Below, piece after piece: positions 21,597-33,584 of a stretch of 64,000 nucleotides of DNA (positions are counted from its first letter, which is position 1; every line of letters begins with the position of its first letter). The position numbers and the translations under genes are program-made. Below the pieces are notes generated by a model. It searched no databases. It saw nothing but the letters and a program-made list of their open reading frames with translations, and was not told where the DNA came from. This stretch comes from Posidonia oceanica (taxonomy: Eukaryota > Streptophyta > Magnoliopsida > Alismatales > Posidoniaceae). Where the stretch lies: the NCBI GenBank assembly GCA_037176725.1, contig JAZBRS010000029.1, positions 124,529,001 to 124,593,000 of the forward strand, given 5' to 3'.

Positions 21597-24500
21597 ATGG
21601 CAAGCGACGGCAGTGGAGGTGGTGCGAGCGGCGGTGGCTCAGACGGCAGCAGTGGCTCATCTCATCGGAGAAGGAGGTATTCTCCTCCTCTCCTCCTTGC
21701 TTCCTTGCTTCTGTGTGGTGTGGCCGGCAGTATTGGGCGGTGGTGGATGGCTGGGAGGGCAGACGGCTGACAATCAGTGGGAAAATTTGGTTTTTTTATG
21801 AATGAGAATTTATTGTGAATGGAAAGTTTTAAGGATGTTGTTTTGTTAATTTTTTATTGTGAATGAATGGAAAATCTATTTGTGAATGGAAATAGGATGT
21901 AGAAAATTTTGTGAATGAAGGAGAATATTTGTGTTAAAATTTGAATGAATGCGTAAATTTATAGTGGAATTTTTGTAGTGGGGTTCTGCCAAATTTTTTC
22001 TGTGAATTTTCCATGCAAGAGATGAAGATTTATTGTTGAAATTTGTGGGGGGATTATGTCAAAAATTTTCTAGAAATTAAGAGATTTTATTTATTAATGA
22101 TGGAATATGTGGAATTTATGGGATAATGGATTTTTTTAAGGGATTGTTATTTTTATTTTATGCACATTTTTTTTCTGTGTTTTTGTGAATTAATTTGGAA
22201 ATGGACGGAAATAATTTATTTTAGAATATTTTTGCTAATAATGCAAAAGTAAATAACGTTGTGAAATTTTGGAGAATAGAATTCTCTCCTAAATTTTAAA
22301 AGGAGGATTGAATTGTTTAATGAAAGAAAATATTTAATGGATTAATTTGTGAATTAAAATTAGGAAAGTTCATCTTGAAAGGAAACTTAAATTATTAATG
22401 ATTATTAGGATAAATTCCTTAGAGGAGAATTTGTGAATTAAGATTAGAGGATAAGTCTACTTGTTTTGAAAAATTGATTATTAGGACAGGTTGGTGGATT
22501 GATGCGAGTCAAATAGTCAAATTTTTAAGGTGGATTGGTGAAAAAGAATTTTCTTAGGATGGTATTTTCCGTCTTTGTGAGTTGGTGGGGTCATAACATT
22601 TTTCTGAATGTGTTTTAAATATTTACCTTAGTGTTTGTAAAGTTTAATTAATTTCATTCAGTATCGTATTTAACTGTCGTATGTTTAATTAAAAAAACCT
22701 GAGGTGATTGTGTTTCTTAAATGGTTTATGTGCTTTGTTTATTAAAAAGAATTAGATATTTCAAGTGATATTCAAACATTTGAGGCAATTTTTAATGTTG
22801 TGAGTATTTATTAGATAATTAAAAGGGGCTATATGTTTAATTAACAGAATTTTAAATGTTTGAAGTGATTAATGGTTAAGTGTTTGATTAATGTTTTGAA
22901 GTGATTAATGTTTGAAAATGATTAATTAGTGTTTGAAATGATTAATTAATGTTTGAAATGATTAATTAATGTTTGGAATGATTAATTAATGTTTGAGATG
23001 ATTAATGTTTGAGATGATTAAATGTTTTGGAATGATCAATGACCAATTAATGTTCGAGATATTTAATGTCTTGATTGATTGATGTTTTTGATTAATGTTT
23101 AACTTGGCATGGGCTGACCAAACTCTACTCGTGCTATTGCCCCAGGGTCTCTGATGAGGAGGTTGAGACTAGGAGGGACGAGGCAGGTCCTTCTACTGCA
23201 GGGGCGAGCTCCTCTCGCCCGAGGGCAAGGCGTCTACGTGCATTGTCTCCTGCTAGGACAAAGACGAGTGGCAGTGACGGTGACAGCCTTGGTTTGGGCA
23301 AGGTCCCTCGTTATCCTCCTCCCAGGAGAGCTCGGACAGCAGCTGAGCTTGCAGAGCTAGGCCAGGTGAGATTAAGTTTATGTGTTTTAGTTTCTTATTA
23401 AGTTATTTGCTTGTTTAAGAAGTTATTAATGTTATTCTTTGGATTTTCTGTGTCAGATGCCATTACCTAACCGGGCTTGCTCCAGTTGGGAGGATCTCCA
23501 TGAGACGTACATCCGTCTTCTTGATGTTCAGCGAGAGAGATTGGCTCAGATGGGCTTTGGCCATTTTCTAGAGATTATGCCTTTTGAGATCCATCTGGGA
23601 TTGCTAGTTTCTTTTGCCGAGCGGTTCCACGGTCCTTCCGGCAGCTTCATTCTCCGCGTGGGTGAGATGATGATCACCCTGGTGGATGTGGTTAGGCTGG
23701 TAGGCCTAAGGATAGATGGCGAGCCCATGGTAGTAGTGTGGCAGCACTGCTACAGCTACGAGTTGGAGTCTTGCTACGGCGTGCGACCTCCGTGCTCCAG
23801 CCGTCACCACACCTGCGTCAACATCAGATGGATGAAGGAGCGTCACGATGACCTCTTACATGCTGATGTGGCGGCTCCAGGCATGACTGATCAGCAGCTA
23901 CGCGCCTTCCTCTCCATCTTGTTCCACCGGCTGTTCTTTGGTACCTCCTCTCAGATGCTGCATGCCAGCTTTGCTCCTCTTCTTCTGGATGTAGAGAGGA
24001 TCGGTTTATACTCTTGGGGCTCAGTTGTGCTAGCTTTCTTGATTTCCCACCTAGAGGCATTTTCCATGGGATAGACCCACTCCCTCTCTGGCTGCTTGCC
24101 CCTTTTTCAGGTTTGTGCTTTAATTTACTGTCTGTCATTATGTTTGCTTGTTTCTGATTTGAAACTACTTCTTTTATGTGACAGACTTGGATCTTTGAGT
24201 GCTTTTTGTACCTGAGGCCTGGCGTTCTTGGGGATGGTCCCATCGAGTTCCCTCGGGCTCGACGGTGGAGCGATGTGCAGCTGCTCCTGAGAGGCTCCGA
24301 CCTGTTAGGCACTTGGACTACTTTCTATTGGAGGTCCTCCCCGAGGAGTGGGTAAGTCATTGTACTTAGTCTTTTCTTTTCTGTACAGTTTTTTGCTTGT
24401 ATTCTGACTAAGTTGTGCTGCAGGTTGTCTAGAGACCTTACGCCGATGGTGAGCATGCTGCTGAGGAGCCCGTTGCACGTGGTTCCCACCTGTTCCTTCG

Positions 24501-25923
24501 AGAGTGCTGGCTTTTCAGCATCTTCCTGTGCCGTTTTAGTCAGGTGGGCCGTGCTTTGAGACAATTTGGCCTCTGGTAGCTCATCCCGAGGCTTGGTCTT
24601 GCGGCTCGTTCCCTTGGATCATCCAGAGGGGGTCAGCCTGACACTCCTCAGTTGTTTGCTACTCAGCTTGAGGATTGGCGTTCCGGCGGTACTGCTCCTC
24701 CTTCAGATGGCTCGGTAGAGACTGAGCTGGCGTGGAAGACTTGGTTCGACGCTACCTGTGCTCAGTTGATAGTCTTCCACCGCTCTCTCTTCTACGGTCA
24801 GTCCAACGTGCCGATGGGCGTTGGCTTCCGTGCGAGTAGCAGTGTTAGCACACTTCAGCAGGAGCTGGCGGCTGCCCACGGCCGTATTCAAGACCTGGTA
24901 AGTAATTTCTTTTGAGCTCTTTTATTTATTGCTCCTTTAGTTATATGTCTTTCTTTGCTTGTACAGATGGCTGCCTCTGAGGGTATGACGGAGGTAATTA
25001 GGACTCAGCAGTAGCAGCATGCTTCGAGGATTGAGGAGCTGGTGCAGGAGAGGGACGAGCTGTTGTCTCGACTAGCACGAGTGAGCCTTGCCCCTTTCTT
25101 TTACTTGTTTGCCCCTGCTCTTGCTATTACCTGACATCATCTGTTTTGGTGTAGGCCGAGGGTGCTTCGACTAGTGCAGAACCACCTTCCGCTGCTACTA
25201 TGGAGCCGGCTACCTCTCGTTTTGGGGGCATGCTTGCTGAGGAGGCTCGGGCCCGCGAATCGGAGGTACCTTTGTCCCTCTTCTAGCTTTAAGTACATGT
25301 CCTTTAGCTTATTTAATTCTTCTTTGCAGATCCAGGCGATGATGGACATGATCCATACCCCTCCAGCCACAGGTCCCACACAAAGTCAGCTCGATGATGC
25401 TCTAGGGCGTGCCGAGGAGCTGCAAGAGCGCCTTAGTCAGCTGGAGCGAGAGCGCAAGAGCCACTTTAGGGATTTAGAGGCAGAGTTAGTCAGGGCACGA
25501 CTTGAGGCTGACTCTATGAGAAGGGTAACCCTCTTTTCTGTTGTGGCATGTTATTGATAACCTATTCTAACTCTGGGATTGCTGTCTCTCTTATTGCAGT
25601 TGAGTGCTCGTTGCGGCCAGCAGGTGCAGGAGTTGGAGGCACAGATGGCACAGGCTGAGGCGTCAGTGGTAGTGGCTCTTCTAGATGCTGATGTGTTTGG
25701 TCCTGTCCCTGTTCCTGCGGCTCCGACAGTCTCGGGGCATTCTCGAGTTTTGTCGGTAGAGCAGGTTGAGAGATTACGGTCCTCGCCTCATCTTGGGTTG
25801 ATTCGTTCTGCATTTCGAGGGTCCCGGGAGAGGAGTCAGAGCAGGGCGACATCCTTTGTTGCACAGCCTATGCTGAGGCCCCTGGATGGTGGACAAGAGG
25901 GTAGCGGCGAGTTTGGCTATTGA
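21597..25923 (+). pseudogene. Nine-exon plant mobile domain plus coiled-coil gene, left arm
   Basis: Exons, all in phase: 21597-21676, 23146-23365, 23457-24110, 24185-24351, 24424-24897, 24967-25080, 25155-25265, 25330-25524, 25600-25923. Exon 1 (MASDGSGGGASGG) splices over a 1.47 kb AT-rich intron to VSDEEVETRRDE. Exon 3 holds the PMD core: DLHETYIRLLDVQ, MGFGHFLEIMPFEIHLGLLV and GEMMITLVDVVRLVGLRIDG. Exons 5-9 encode heptad-like coiled coils (LQQELAAAHGRIQDL, RIEELVQERDELLSRL, QLDDALGRAEELQERLSQLE). Damage: TAG in exon 3 (24072), exon 5 (24430, 24577) and exon 6 (25012), and a one-base loss in exon 4 (167 versus 168 bp in the right arm). Length would be about 780 residues. PMD proteins include host silencing factors and transposon-encoded proteins; its role here is unknown. 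Confidence 0.65.
22858..23060 (+). repeat. AT-rich ~21 bp tandem repeat in first intron of the left PMD gene
   Basis: Units of GTTTGAAATGATTAATTAAT with small length changes, about nine copies. The equivalent intron of the right arm (30558-31619) is AT-rich but does not show this regular array, so the expansion is specific to the left arm. Confidence 0.7.
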
Positions 25924-26562
25924 GTTCTTTATTGCAAAGTGTCTGTAAATTCTTTATTTTTGTTTCCTACACACTTCTTCTTTTGTTAGTAATCAAAAGG
26001 TGTACCCTTCTTGACTTTGGAATATTTTAACTAAGTTGTTTTGTTATCAAGAAAGATATTTGCAATGCATGTTGATAAATGATAGTCTTTGAATGCATGT
26101 TTGAAATTGGATGGAGGGAATTAATTTCTGGCCTCAGCTGTAGAGATGGAAAATCAGAGCCCAGTGGACGCCAATTGTGAGTCATCCGCGGATGCTCTAA
26201 AGATCATTGTATAAGCAATGTCTTCGTCGGAAAAACGCACTCAAGCCGTGAGACACACTTGAGTAGGACGTTAACTCCGAATCTAGGTGAGTCGATTGTT
26301 GCATCATTGGCCAGATTAATTCCAATTTTCCTACTTACTAAGTTCTCACTTGTATGTAGGGTGGATGGTTCTCTTTAGTTGATTTTTTGGTATTTTTTTT
26401 TTGGTATTTTTTTGAGTTTTATGATTTTTTTGGTATTTTTGGGGTTTCTAATTTTTTTGGATTTTTGATTTTCTAATTTTTTTGGATTTTTTATTTTAAT
26501 TTCTCTAATGGGGAAAGATGAGTACCTACTCTAAGCGTTAGCCTTGGGGGTCTGTTTTAACC
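25924..26562 (+). other. 3' block of left arm
   Basis: No gene. It contains GAAAATCAGAGCCCAGTGGA and CTACTTACTAAGTTCTCACT, both found inverted in the right arm (27200-27410), then a T-rich low-complexity segment (about 26375-26500), then AATGGGGAAAGATGAGTACC, also inverted at 26963-26984. It ends at TCTGTTTTAACC, the inner boundary of the inverted repeat. Confidence 0.65.
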
Positions 26563-26937
26563 ATACAAGTAGGCCCTACATTCGTGGGCATGTCCCTTGT
26601 GCCATACTTGCACCTTTTAGAGACTTTGGTCCACGCATCAGTCATTATTTGGGTTGCTATTTCCTTGGCCTTTTCAGTCCTTGACTACCTAGGCTTGCTT
26701 ATTCCATGCTTGTCAGTGGAAATAGGATGGGGGAGGTTTTGGGATATAGTAAACCCTCGATTTTGGCCTAGGTCTTGAATTCTACTTGCCTGCCTTGGTC
26801 CTTAATGCGTCTTTCTAGGATTTATACTTTAGATACATAGACAGCTTTTGCCATGCTCTTTTTCCACTCTTCGGGCAGCTCTTTGCTGACCTCTTTCAGT
26901 TGGACAAGTTATTTTGCCCACTCATTTGGTTGAAACA
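26563..26937. other. Central loop of the giant inverted repeat
   Basis: These 375 bp are not shared by the two arms. On the minus strand one frame reads in part VSKELPEEWKKSMAKA, a charged coiled-coil-like piece interrupted by stops, so it may be a remnant of a retrotransposon gag or additional ORF. On the plus strand a 64-codon frame has no recognisable domain. I assign no gene. Confidence 0.4.
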
Positions 26938-26982
26938 GACCCCGAGGCTAATGCTTAAAGTAGGTACTCATCTTTCCCCATT

Positions 26983-27170
26983 AGAAAAATCATATAACCC
27001 AAAATCCAAAAAAAAAAAAAATCATATAACCCAAAAATCCAAAAAAATCATATAACCCAAAATTCAAAAAATATCACATAACCCAAAATTCAAAAAAATC
27101 ACATAACCCAAAATCCAAAAAAAATCACATAACCCAAAACACCAAAAAAATTACAAAACCTAGGAAAAAA
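26983..27170. repeat. A-rich ~26-30 bp tandem repeat at inner edge of right arm
   Basis: Seven to eight units of ATCACATAACCCAAAATCCA followed by an A-run. It is the inverted counterpart of the T-rich segment in the left arm, but the unit is more regular here. Confidence 0.75.
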
Positions 27171-27717
27171 CCAAGACATCCAACCTACCTACAAGTGAGA
27201 ACTTAGTAAGTAGGAAAACTGGAATTAATCTGGCCGATGATGCAACCATTAACTCACCAAGATTCGGAGTTAGCGTCCTACTCAAGCGTGTCTCACAGCT
27301 TGGGTGCGCTCTCTCAACAAAGACATTACTCACATAATGATCTTTAGAGCATCTACGGATGACTCACAATCAGCATCTACTAGGCTCTGATTTCCATCTC
27401 TTTAGCTGAGGCCAGAAATTAATTCCCTCCACCCATTTTAAAATAAGCATGCTTTCTTTGCATTAACATCTGTTATGTCCTCTTGTTAGTTAATTAACTT
27501 AGCCTAAACCTTTTTTTAACATACCTTCTCTTTGATTAATTAATCAACTTAGCCAAATCTTTCGCCAAGGAAGGTATGCTTCGTGATTACTAACAAGAAA
27601 AGTAAGCATGTGCAGGAAACAAAGCAAAACAAAAACAATTCATATGAATATTCACAAGTACAGACTCTAGCAAAAGGAAAGCACAGACTTTGACAAAAAC
27701 AAAAGAAAGGTACAAGC

Positions 27718-30700
27718 TCAATGGCCAGACTCGCGGCTACCCTCGCGTTCGCTGCCTGGAGGCCTCGGCACGGGTTGCGCCACAGAAGACGTCGCTTCGC
27801 TCTGGCTCCTCTCCCGAGGCCCCCTCAGTAGAGAACGAAGTAGCCCAAGATGAGGGGAGGATCGCGCTCTCGCAATCTGCTGAGCTGATAGAACTCTGGA
27901 GTGTGCTGACACTGACGGGGCTGCAGCAACCGGACTAGGAACTCAACGTCAGGAAGAACCGCCGCAACTGCCGCTTGAGTCTCCGCCAACTGTGCCTCCA
28001 ACTCCTGTATCCGCTGGCTATGACCAACGCTTAGCTGTAGTAAAGAAGACAACAGTCCTAGAGTTAGAATAATTAAACAAGAAGGCTAGCAGTAACCAAA
28101 GGTGCTCAAGTGGAAAAAGAGTTACCCTTCTTGTGGAGTCAGCCTCAAACTGAACCCTAGCCATGGCTGTGTCAGATGCAGCCACATGGGCCTCCAACTC
28201 CTGGATGCGGCTATCATGCTCCCGCTCCACTTGATTGAGACGCCCCTGTAGCTCCTCGGCACGCCCCAAGGCATCGTCTAGCTGGCTCTGAGTGGGATCG
28301 GTAGCTGGAGGTGTATGGATCAAATCCATCATCGCTTGAATCTGCACAATGAAGCTATATGAGTTAGAGGACAGGTATTTACAAGTACTTGAAGCAAGAA
28401 AAGTGTGGTAGTACCTTTGAATCGCGAGCCTGGACCTCCTCAGCAAGTATGCCCTCGGCACGGGGAGCGGCTGGACCTATGGTGGCAGTAGGGGCAGGCT
28501 CTGCACTTGTCGAAGCACCCTCGGCCTATTTCAAAGCAAAGACAACAGTTAGACAAGCAGAAACAGGCACAAAAAGAAAAGGCAAACTAGACTCACTTGT
28601 GCTCAAAGCTCGTCCATCTAGGACAGGAGCTTGTCCCTCTCCCGCACCAACTCCACCACTCTCAAGGAGTGCTGCTCCTGCTGAGTCCTGAACGCCTCAG
28701 TCATCCCCTCTGAAGCGTCCATCTGCGCAAACAAGGGAGATGCGTAAGCAAGTGAACAAGTAAAGGGACAGTAAAATAAGACAACACCAAAAGGAATTGC
28801 TTACCAGCTCCTCAATGCGGCTGTGGGCAATCGCCAACTCATGCCGAAGGTCGCCAATGCTTACACTAGGACCAACACCCATCGGTACTTTGGAGCGACC
28901 ATAAAAGACGGCGCGGTGGAAGACAATCAAATGGCCAAACTTAGAATCAAACCAGGTCCTCCACGCCGCCTCTGTCTCTGCAGAACCACCAGAAAGGGAC
29001 GCTGTGCCACTCGAGTGCTAGTTCTCGAGCTGCTCTCCAAACCGCTGAGGAGTATCAGTCCGACCTCCCCTAATAGATCCTCGAGAGCAATCCGCAGGAC
29101 CTGACGCTGGAACAACCTGCCGAAGGCCAAACTGTTGCAGGACACGGCCCACCTGGCTGTAGTGACACCGGAAGAGGCTAAAGAGCCAGCACTCCCGAAA
29201 GAACAAGTGGGAACCGCGCGCCACAGGCTCCTCAGCAGCATGCTCATCCTCAGAGTAGGGTCTCCAGACAACCTGCAAGCACAAATCAGTCAGAAACCAA
29301 TAAACTGTACAGGGAAAGAAGGGTCTAAGCACTGAAACTCACCCGCTCCTCTAGGAGGATCTCTAACAGGAAGCGGCCCAGATGTCTCACAGGGCGAAGC
29401 CGCTTTGGAGCCAACTGCACATCACTCCACTGTCGAGCCCGGGGAAACTCGACGGGACCATCTCCTGGGACTCCGAGTCGAAGGTACACGAAGTGCTCAA
29501 AGATCCAGGTCTGTCACACAAAGCAACAGTTCCAAGTCAGAAGCAGGCAATTAAACAGAAGACAAGCTAATAAATAAAGCACAAACCTGGAAAAGGGGCA
29601 GACAGCCTGAAAGAGAGTGGGTCTGGCCCGCAGCAAAAGACTCCAACCGAGAGATCAAATAGACCAACACGGCTAAACCCCAGGAATATCTACCAATCCT
29701 CTCCACATTCAGAAGGAGAGGGGCAAAACCGGCATGTAGCATCTGTGAAGACGTGCCGAAGAAGAGTCTATGAAACAGAATAGACAAAAAGAGCCGGAGC
29801 TGCTGATCCGCTATGTCCGGGGTCACCTCATCAACAAGAAGAAGGTCGTCCAGTTAGTCCTTCAGCCACTTGATGTTGACACGTGTATGGAAACGACCAG
29901 AAGGGGGAGGTCGCGCACCATAACAGGCCTCTAGCTCGTCGCCATAGTAGGGCTGCAAAGTCGCCACCACGGGCTCTCCGTCAACCCTCAGGCCCACCAG
30001 CCGAACTACGTCCTCCAGGGTGATCATCATCTCGCCCACGCAAAAGATGAAACTGCCAGAATTGCTGTTGAACATCTCGGCAAAAGAAACCAGAAGTCCA
30101 AGGTGAATCTCGAAGGGCATGATCTCCAAGAAATGGCCGAAGCCCATCCCCGCAAGTCTCGCCCGTTGGAACTCTGGGAGGTTGATGTACGTCTCATGCA
30201 AGTCCTCCCAGTTGGAGCGCGTCCGGCTCGACAATGGCATCTAACATAAAAGAAAACATTAAAAACATTAGTAACTTAATAACAATCAAGCAAAGTAACT
30301 TAATAAAAGCTAAAAACACATAAAATAACCTTACCTGGCCTAGCTCTACGAGCTCTATTGCTGTACAGGCTCTCCTAGGAGGAGAAGGGACCGCACCTGA
30401 ACCAGGGTCACCCCCGTCGCCACCACCAACCTCAGGCTGGACAGGAGATGGCGCATGTGGACGCCTCGTCCGAAGCTTGCGAGGACGAGAGGAGCTCGCC
30501 TCAGCAGTGGAAGGACTGGCCTCGTCCCTCCTTGTCTCAGCCTCCTCGTCAGAAGCCCTGAAATGGTGCCACGAGTAGAGCATAGTCAGTTAAAGTCATT
30601 AATAATCTCCTTAATCGTTTCCTTGGACATTAAGTAATCCGCCTAAACATTAACCGACTAAAAAACTCAAAACATCACTTTAACTAACCAGTTTAAACTT

Positions 30701-31690
30701 AAAATCAAACCTCAAATTCAAAAGTCAAATCTAAAGACAAACTTTAAATTCTAATTCTAACTCTTAAATTCTAACTTTAAAATCCAAAATTCAAAAGCTT
30801 TAAACCTTAGGATTCAACTTTTGATTCTTAATTTAAATTAATCCTTTTTAATGAATCCATCACTAACTTCAAAAAATTCCTAATTAATTTCTCAATTCCA
30901 AATCAATCCATTAAATGATTTGAATATCTTCAATGGAATCTTTGTTAAATCAGAAATTAACCCCTCAAGCTAAAAGAAAATTATTAAAAGAATGATTTCT
31001 TAAAATTTCTAGGAAAAATTCGCCATAACCTCCCCTATGATTTCAACTAAAATTTTTTCATTTTCCTGTAAATCAACAACATGCATTCATATTTCCACAA
31101 AAAAGACTAAATGAACATCAAATCTCCATAAAAAATGGATTTTCATTCACATTTCACATTCACATCTAAATTTCCATCTCCCCTTCACATTCACATCAGA
31201 AATTTGACATTTAAAACATAACTTTGAATAATTGAATCCAATAACTGAATTAAAGCCTAAAAATTTAAATCAATTTTCCATGAACTTAAACCAAATTGAA
31301 TTTAAATCTAAATTTCCACAATCAAATTGAATTCACATTCCCATTTACATAAAACCTAAATTTCCATGTGCATTTAAATAAACTGAAATTAAAACTGAAT
31401 TTACATAATAACTAAAGTTAAACATAAAATTTCCATAACTAAACTAAAATTTCCACAATAATTCCACAATAATTCCAAAAACTAAAATCATTCTAAAAAT
31501 CAACAGAAATTCTCCAAAAACCCACTGTCCCCTCTCCGACCGTCCACCGCCGCCGCCGTCGCCGAACCCAGAGGAGGAGGAAGAAAAGAGGAAACAGGAG
31601 GAGAGGAGGAGGAGAATACCTCCTTCGCCGGTGGGAGTCGCCGTCACTGCCGTCGCCGCTCGCGCCACCTCCGTTGCCGCCACTTGCCAT
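27718..31690 (-). pseudogene. Nine-exon plant mobile domain plus coiled-coil gene, right arm
   Basis: Minus-strand counterpart of the left PMD gene. Well-defined exons: 31690-31620 (MASGGNGGGASGDG), 30557-30335, 30240-29587, 29510-29343 and 29272-28805; further exons follow at about 28720-28600, 28530-28415, 28345-28125 and 28040-27718. Exon 3 carries WEDLHETYINL, FGHFLEIMPFEIHLGLLV and GEMMITLEDVVRLVGLRVDG. Exon 4 is 168 bp and shows the frame that the left copy has lost. Damage: TAA in exon 3 (29854-29856), TAG in exon 5 near 29019, and stops in exon 6. These differ from the left arm's lesions, so the two copies decayed independently. The gene is antisense to LTR X, which begins 157 bp beyond the arm's outer end. 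Confidence 0.62.
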
Positions 31691-32228
31691 CGAGGAATGA
31701 GGAGGAAGGGGAAGTGAAGCCCCACACCGCCGGAAGTCGCCGCACCACGCCAAAGGTTGATCATCGCCGAACGAAAGAGAGGGAGAAGAAAGGGTTTGAA
31801 GGTCTGAAAAGAGGGGGGGCAATGGTCCAGTTTTATTACTGGACTCGCACCCTGGTCGCCACAAGAGGCGGCGACTCGCTCAGACGACTCCACAGTCGGC
31901 GACTGACCCTCCAGCTTCTTCGCGCGCCGACCTTCCCACCTCAGTTTGAACCTTCTGAAGAGGCGCGACACTAGACGCCTTAAAAGAAGGCGACTGGATC
32001 GGGCACCACTATTGGCGGCGGCTAATAAGGGCAGAGGGTTTCTTCCTTTAATTTCCCTCTAAAACACAGACCTATACATTAATAAATGACAAAACACAAC
32101 TTAGAAACTAAAATGTAATTCAATCCAAACTTAAACTCAAAAACTGAAACATGATTCGACCCAAGCTTGAACTTAAAAAAAACTAAGACATGATTCAACT
32201 CAACTTAAAATTAAACTTTAAAACATAA
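31691..32228 (-). other. Intergenic block of right arm, GCGACT-rich
   Basis: No gene. It is homologous to 20951-21596 in inverted orientation, with GGTCGCCACAAGAGGCGGCG and GAAGGCGACTGGATCG. It lies between the 3' end of the DUF7745-like gene and exon 1 of the PMD gene, so it should hold the latter's promoter. Confidence 0.5.
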
Positions 32229-33584
32229 TCAGCCATGCATTGCCATGCTCGAGCGGTTGAGCCCAAGCATCTTCAGGAATTCCAGCCTGTCATCAGCGTA
32301 TTTTTGAGGAGTGGGGCAGCACCGTGCATACCACTTCACATACTTTGACTCCTGGGACTCCCGAGCAGTTGCAGAAAGCCGAGGCGCACTCAGAGACACT
32401 CGCCTGCCGATGTAAACCCAACGTGCTATGTACTCCAGGACCATCCTCTCACCTCGATCACCGTCTTCCCTGCGAACGCGGATCAGAGGGGTCAGAACTG
32501 CATCGGCTTGGACAACTAGCTCCTGATTCAGCAGATGTGGATAACAATGGATGGGATACAGTACTAACGATGTGGCACCCACCAGGACGAGCTCAAGGTC
32601 ACTATGAACTGTGCTCATCTCCCGCGCCTTATGAGCTCCGGGCAGTTTCAGAACAAAGTCAAAATCCTACAGTGACAAGCGTCCAAGGCGGAGAACGCAG
32701 TTATGGAAGCTCAGGCCGACGAAATCTGTATCACAACAACAATGAGACATGAACCACCTGTGCAGCAGCAGTGGAGAACCAAAGAACTTCCCTGAACAAG
32801 AGGCACTGGTGAGCCCCTCCATGGTGTAAGCCAACACAGCAGGAGCCAAGCACAAGTCTGGACGAACAGCCACCAACATCAGGAGATCCATATGGTGAAG
32901 GTCCATTGTGAAATTTGCGTCTGCAAACAAGGCAAGGCCACCGCTACAAACTAGCACTTCCTCAGTTCAGTCTCAGCAAGTTGTCTAGTACTAAGAACCT
33001 CCCACAGGCCTCGAAGAAAGAGTCTCCCCGAGTGCATCAAAGTCTTGCTAGCCTCCTGATCCATTGCTAAATACCCGCCTATCTTCTTGGAGCCCACTGT
33101 CTCAACAGAAATGGAGAAACGATCATCTACCGCTTCAGTAGATTCCACCGCCAACCCAAGCAAAGAGGACACCTCCTCACATGTGATCAACGTCTCCCCA
33201 CAAGGAAGGTTGAAGGTGTTGGAAGAGCCATTCCAGAAAGCCATCAAGGCATGCAACAATGGCCAAGGCACAGGCGTGCGAATCAGATCAAGTAGCTTGT
33301 CGAAACCACTACACCCGAAGAGATGCTTGTTATCCTCTACTCGATTGATCAAGCCAGCCACCCACGCCAGAGTATACCGGAAAGAATTGTGGAAGTCCGG
33401 GCATCTCGTGAGGTTCACTACGGCCTAAACAAGCAACATTCAGAGACAAAGCCACAAAGAAAAGCATGCAAAGACAAAGAGGAGAACATACTTGGTCATC
33501 CCGGATAGCTTTCATCAAGTGGTTGGGGATATCAACCACCCTCTTCACTTGGAAGGTCAAAGAAGAGAAGGAAGGAAGCTTCAT
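32229..33584 (-). pseudogene. DUF7745 / plant mobile domain-like gene, right arm, broken
   Basis: Counterpart of the intact left-arm gene. Exon 1 is 33584-33492 (MKLPSFSSLTFQVKRVVDIP) and exon 2 starts at 33424 after a 67 bp GT-AG intron. The frame runs through NLTRCPDFHNSFRYTLAWV and GETLITCEEVSSLLGLAVES to a stop at 32951-32953 (Leu in the left copy), with a nearby indel. It continues shifted (GGLALFADANFTMDLHHMDL) and meets another TAG near 32666 where the left copy has Gln. It ends with FLKMLGLNRSSMAMHG. Protein identity with the left copy is roughly 70-75% by eye over the last 130 residues. Confidence 0.65.
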
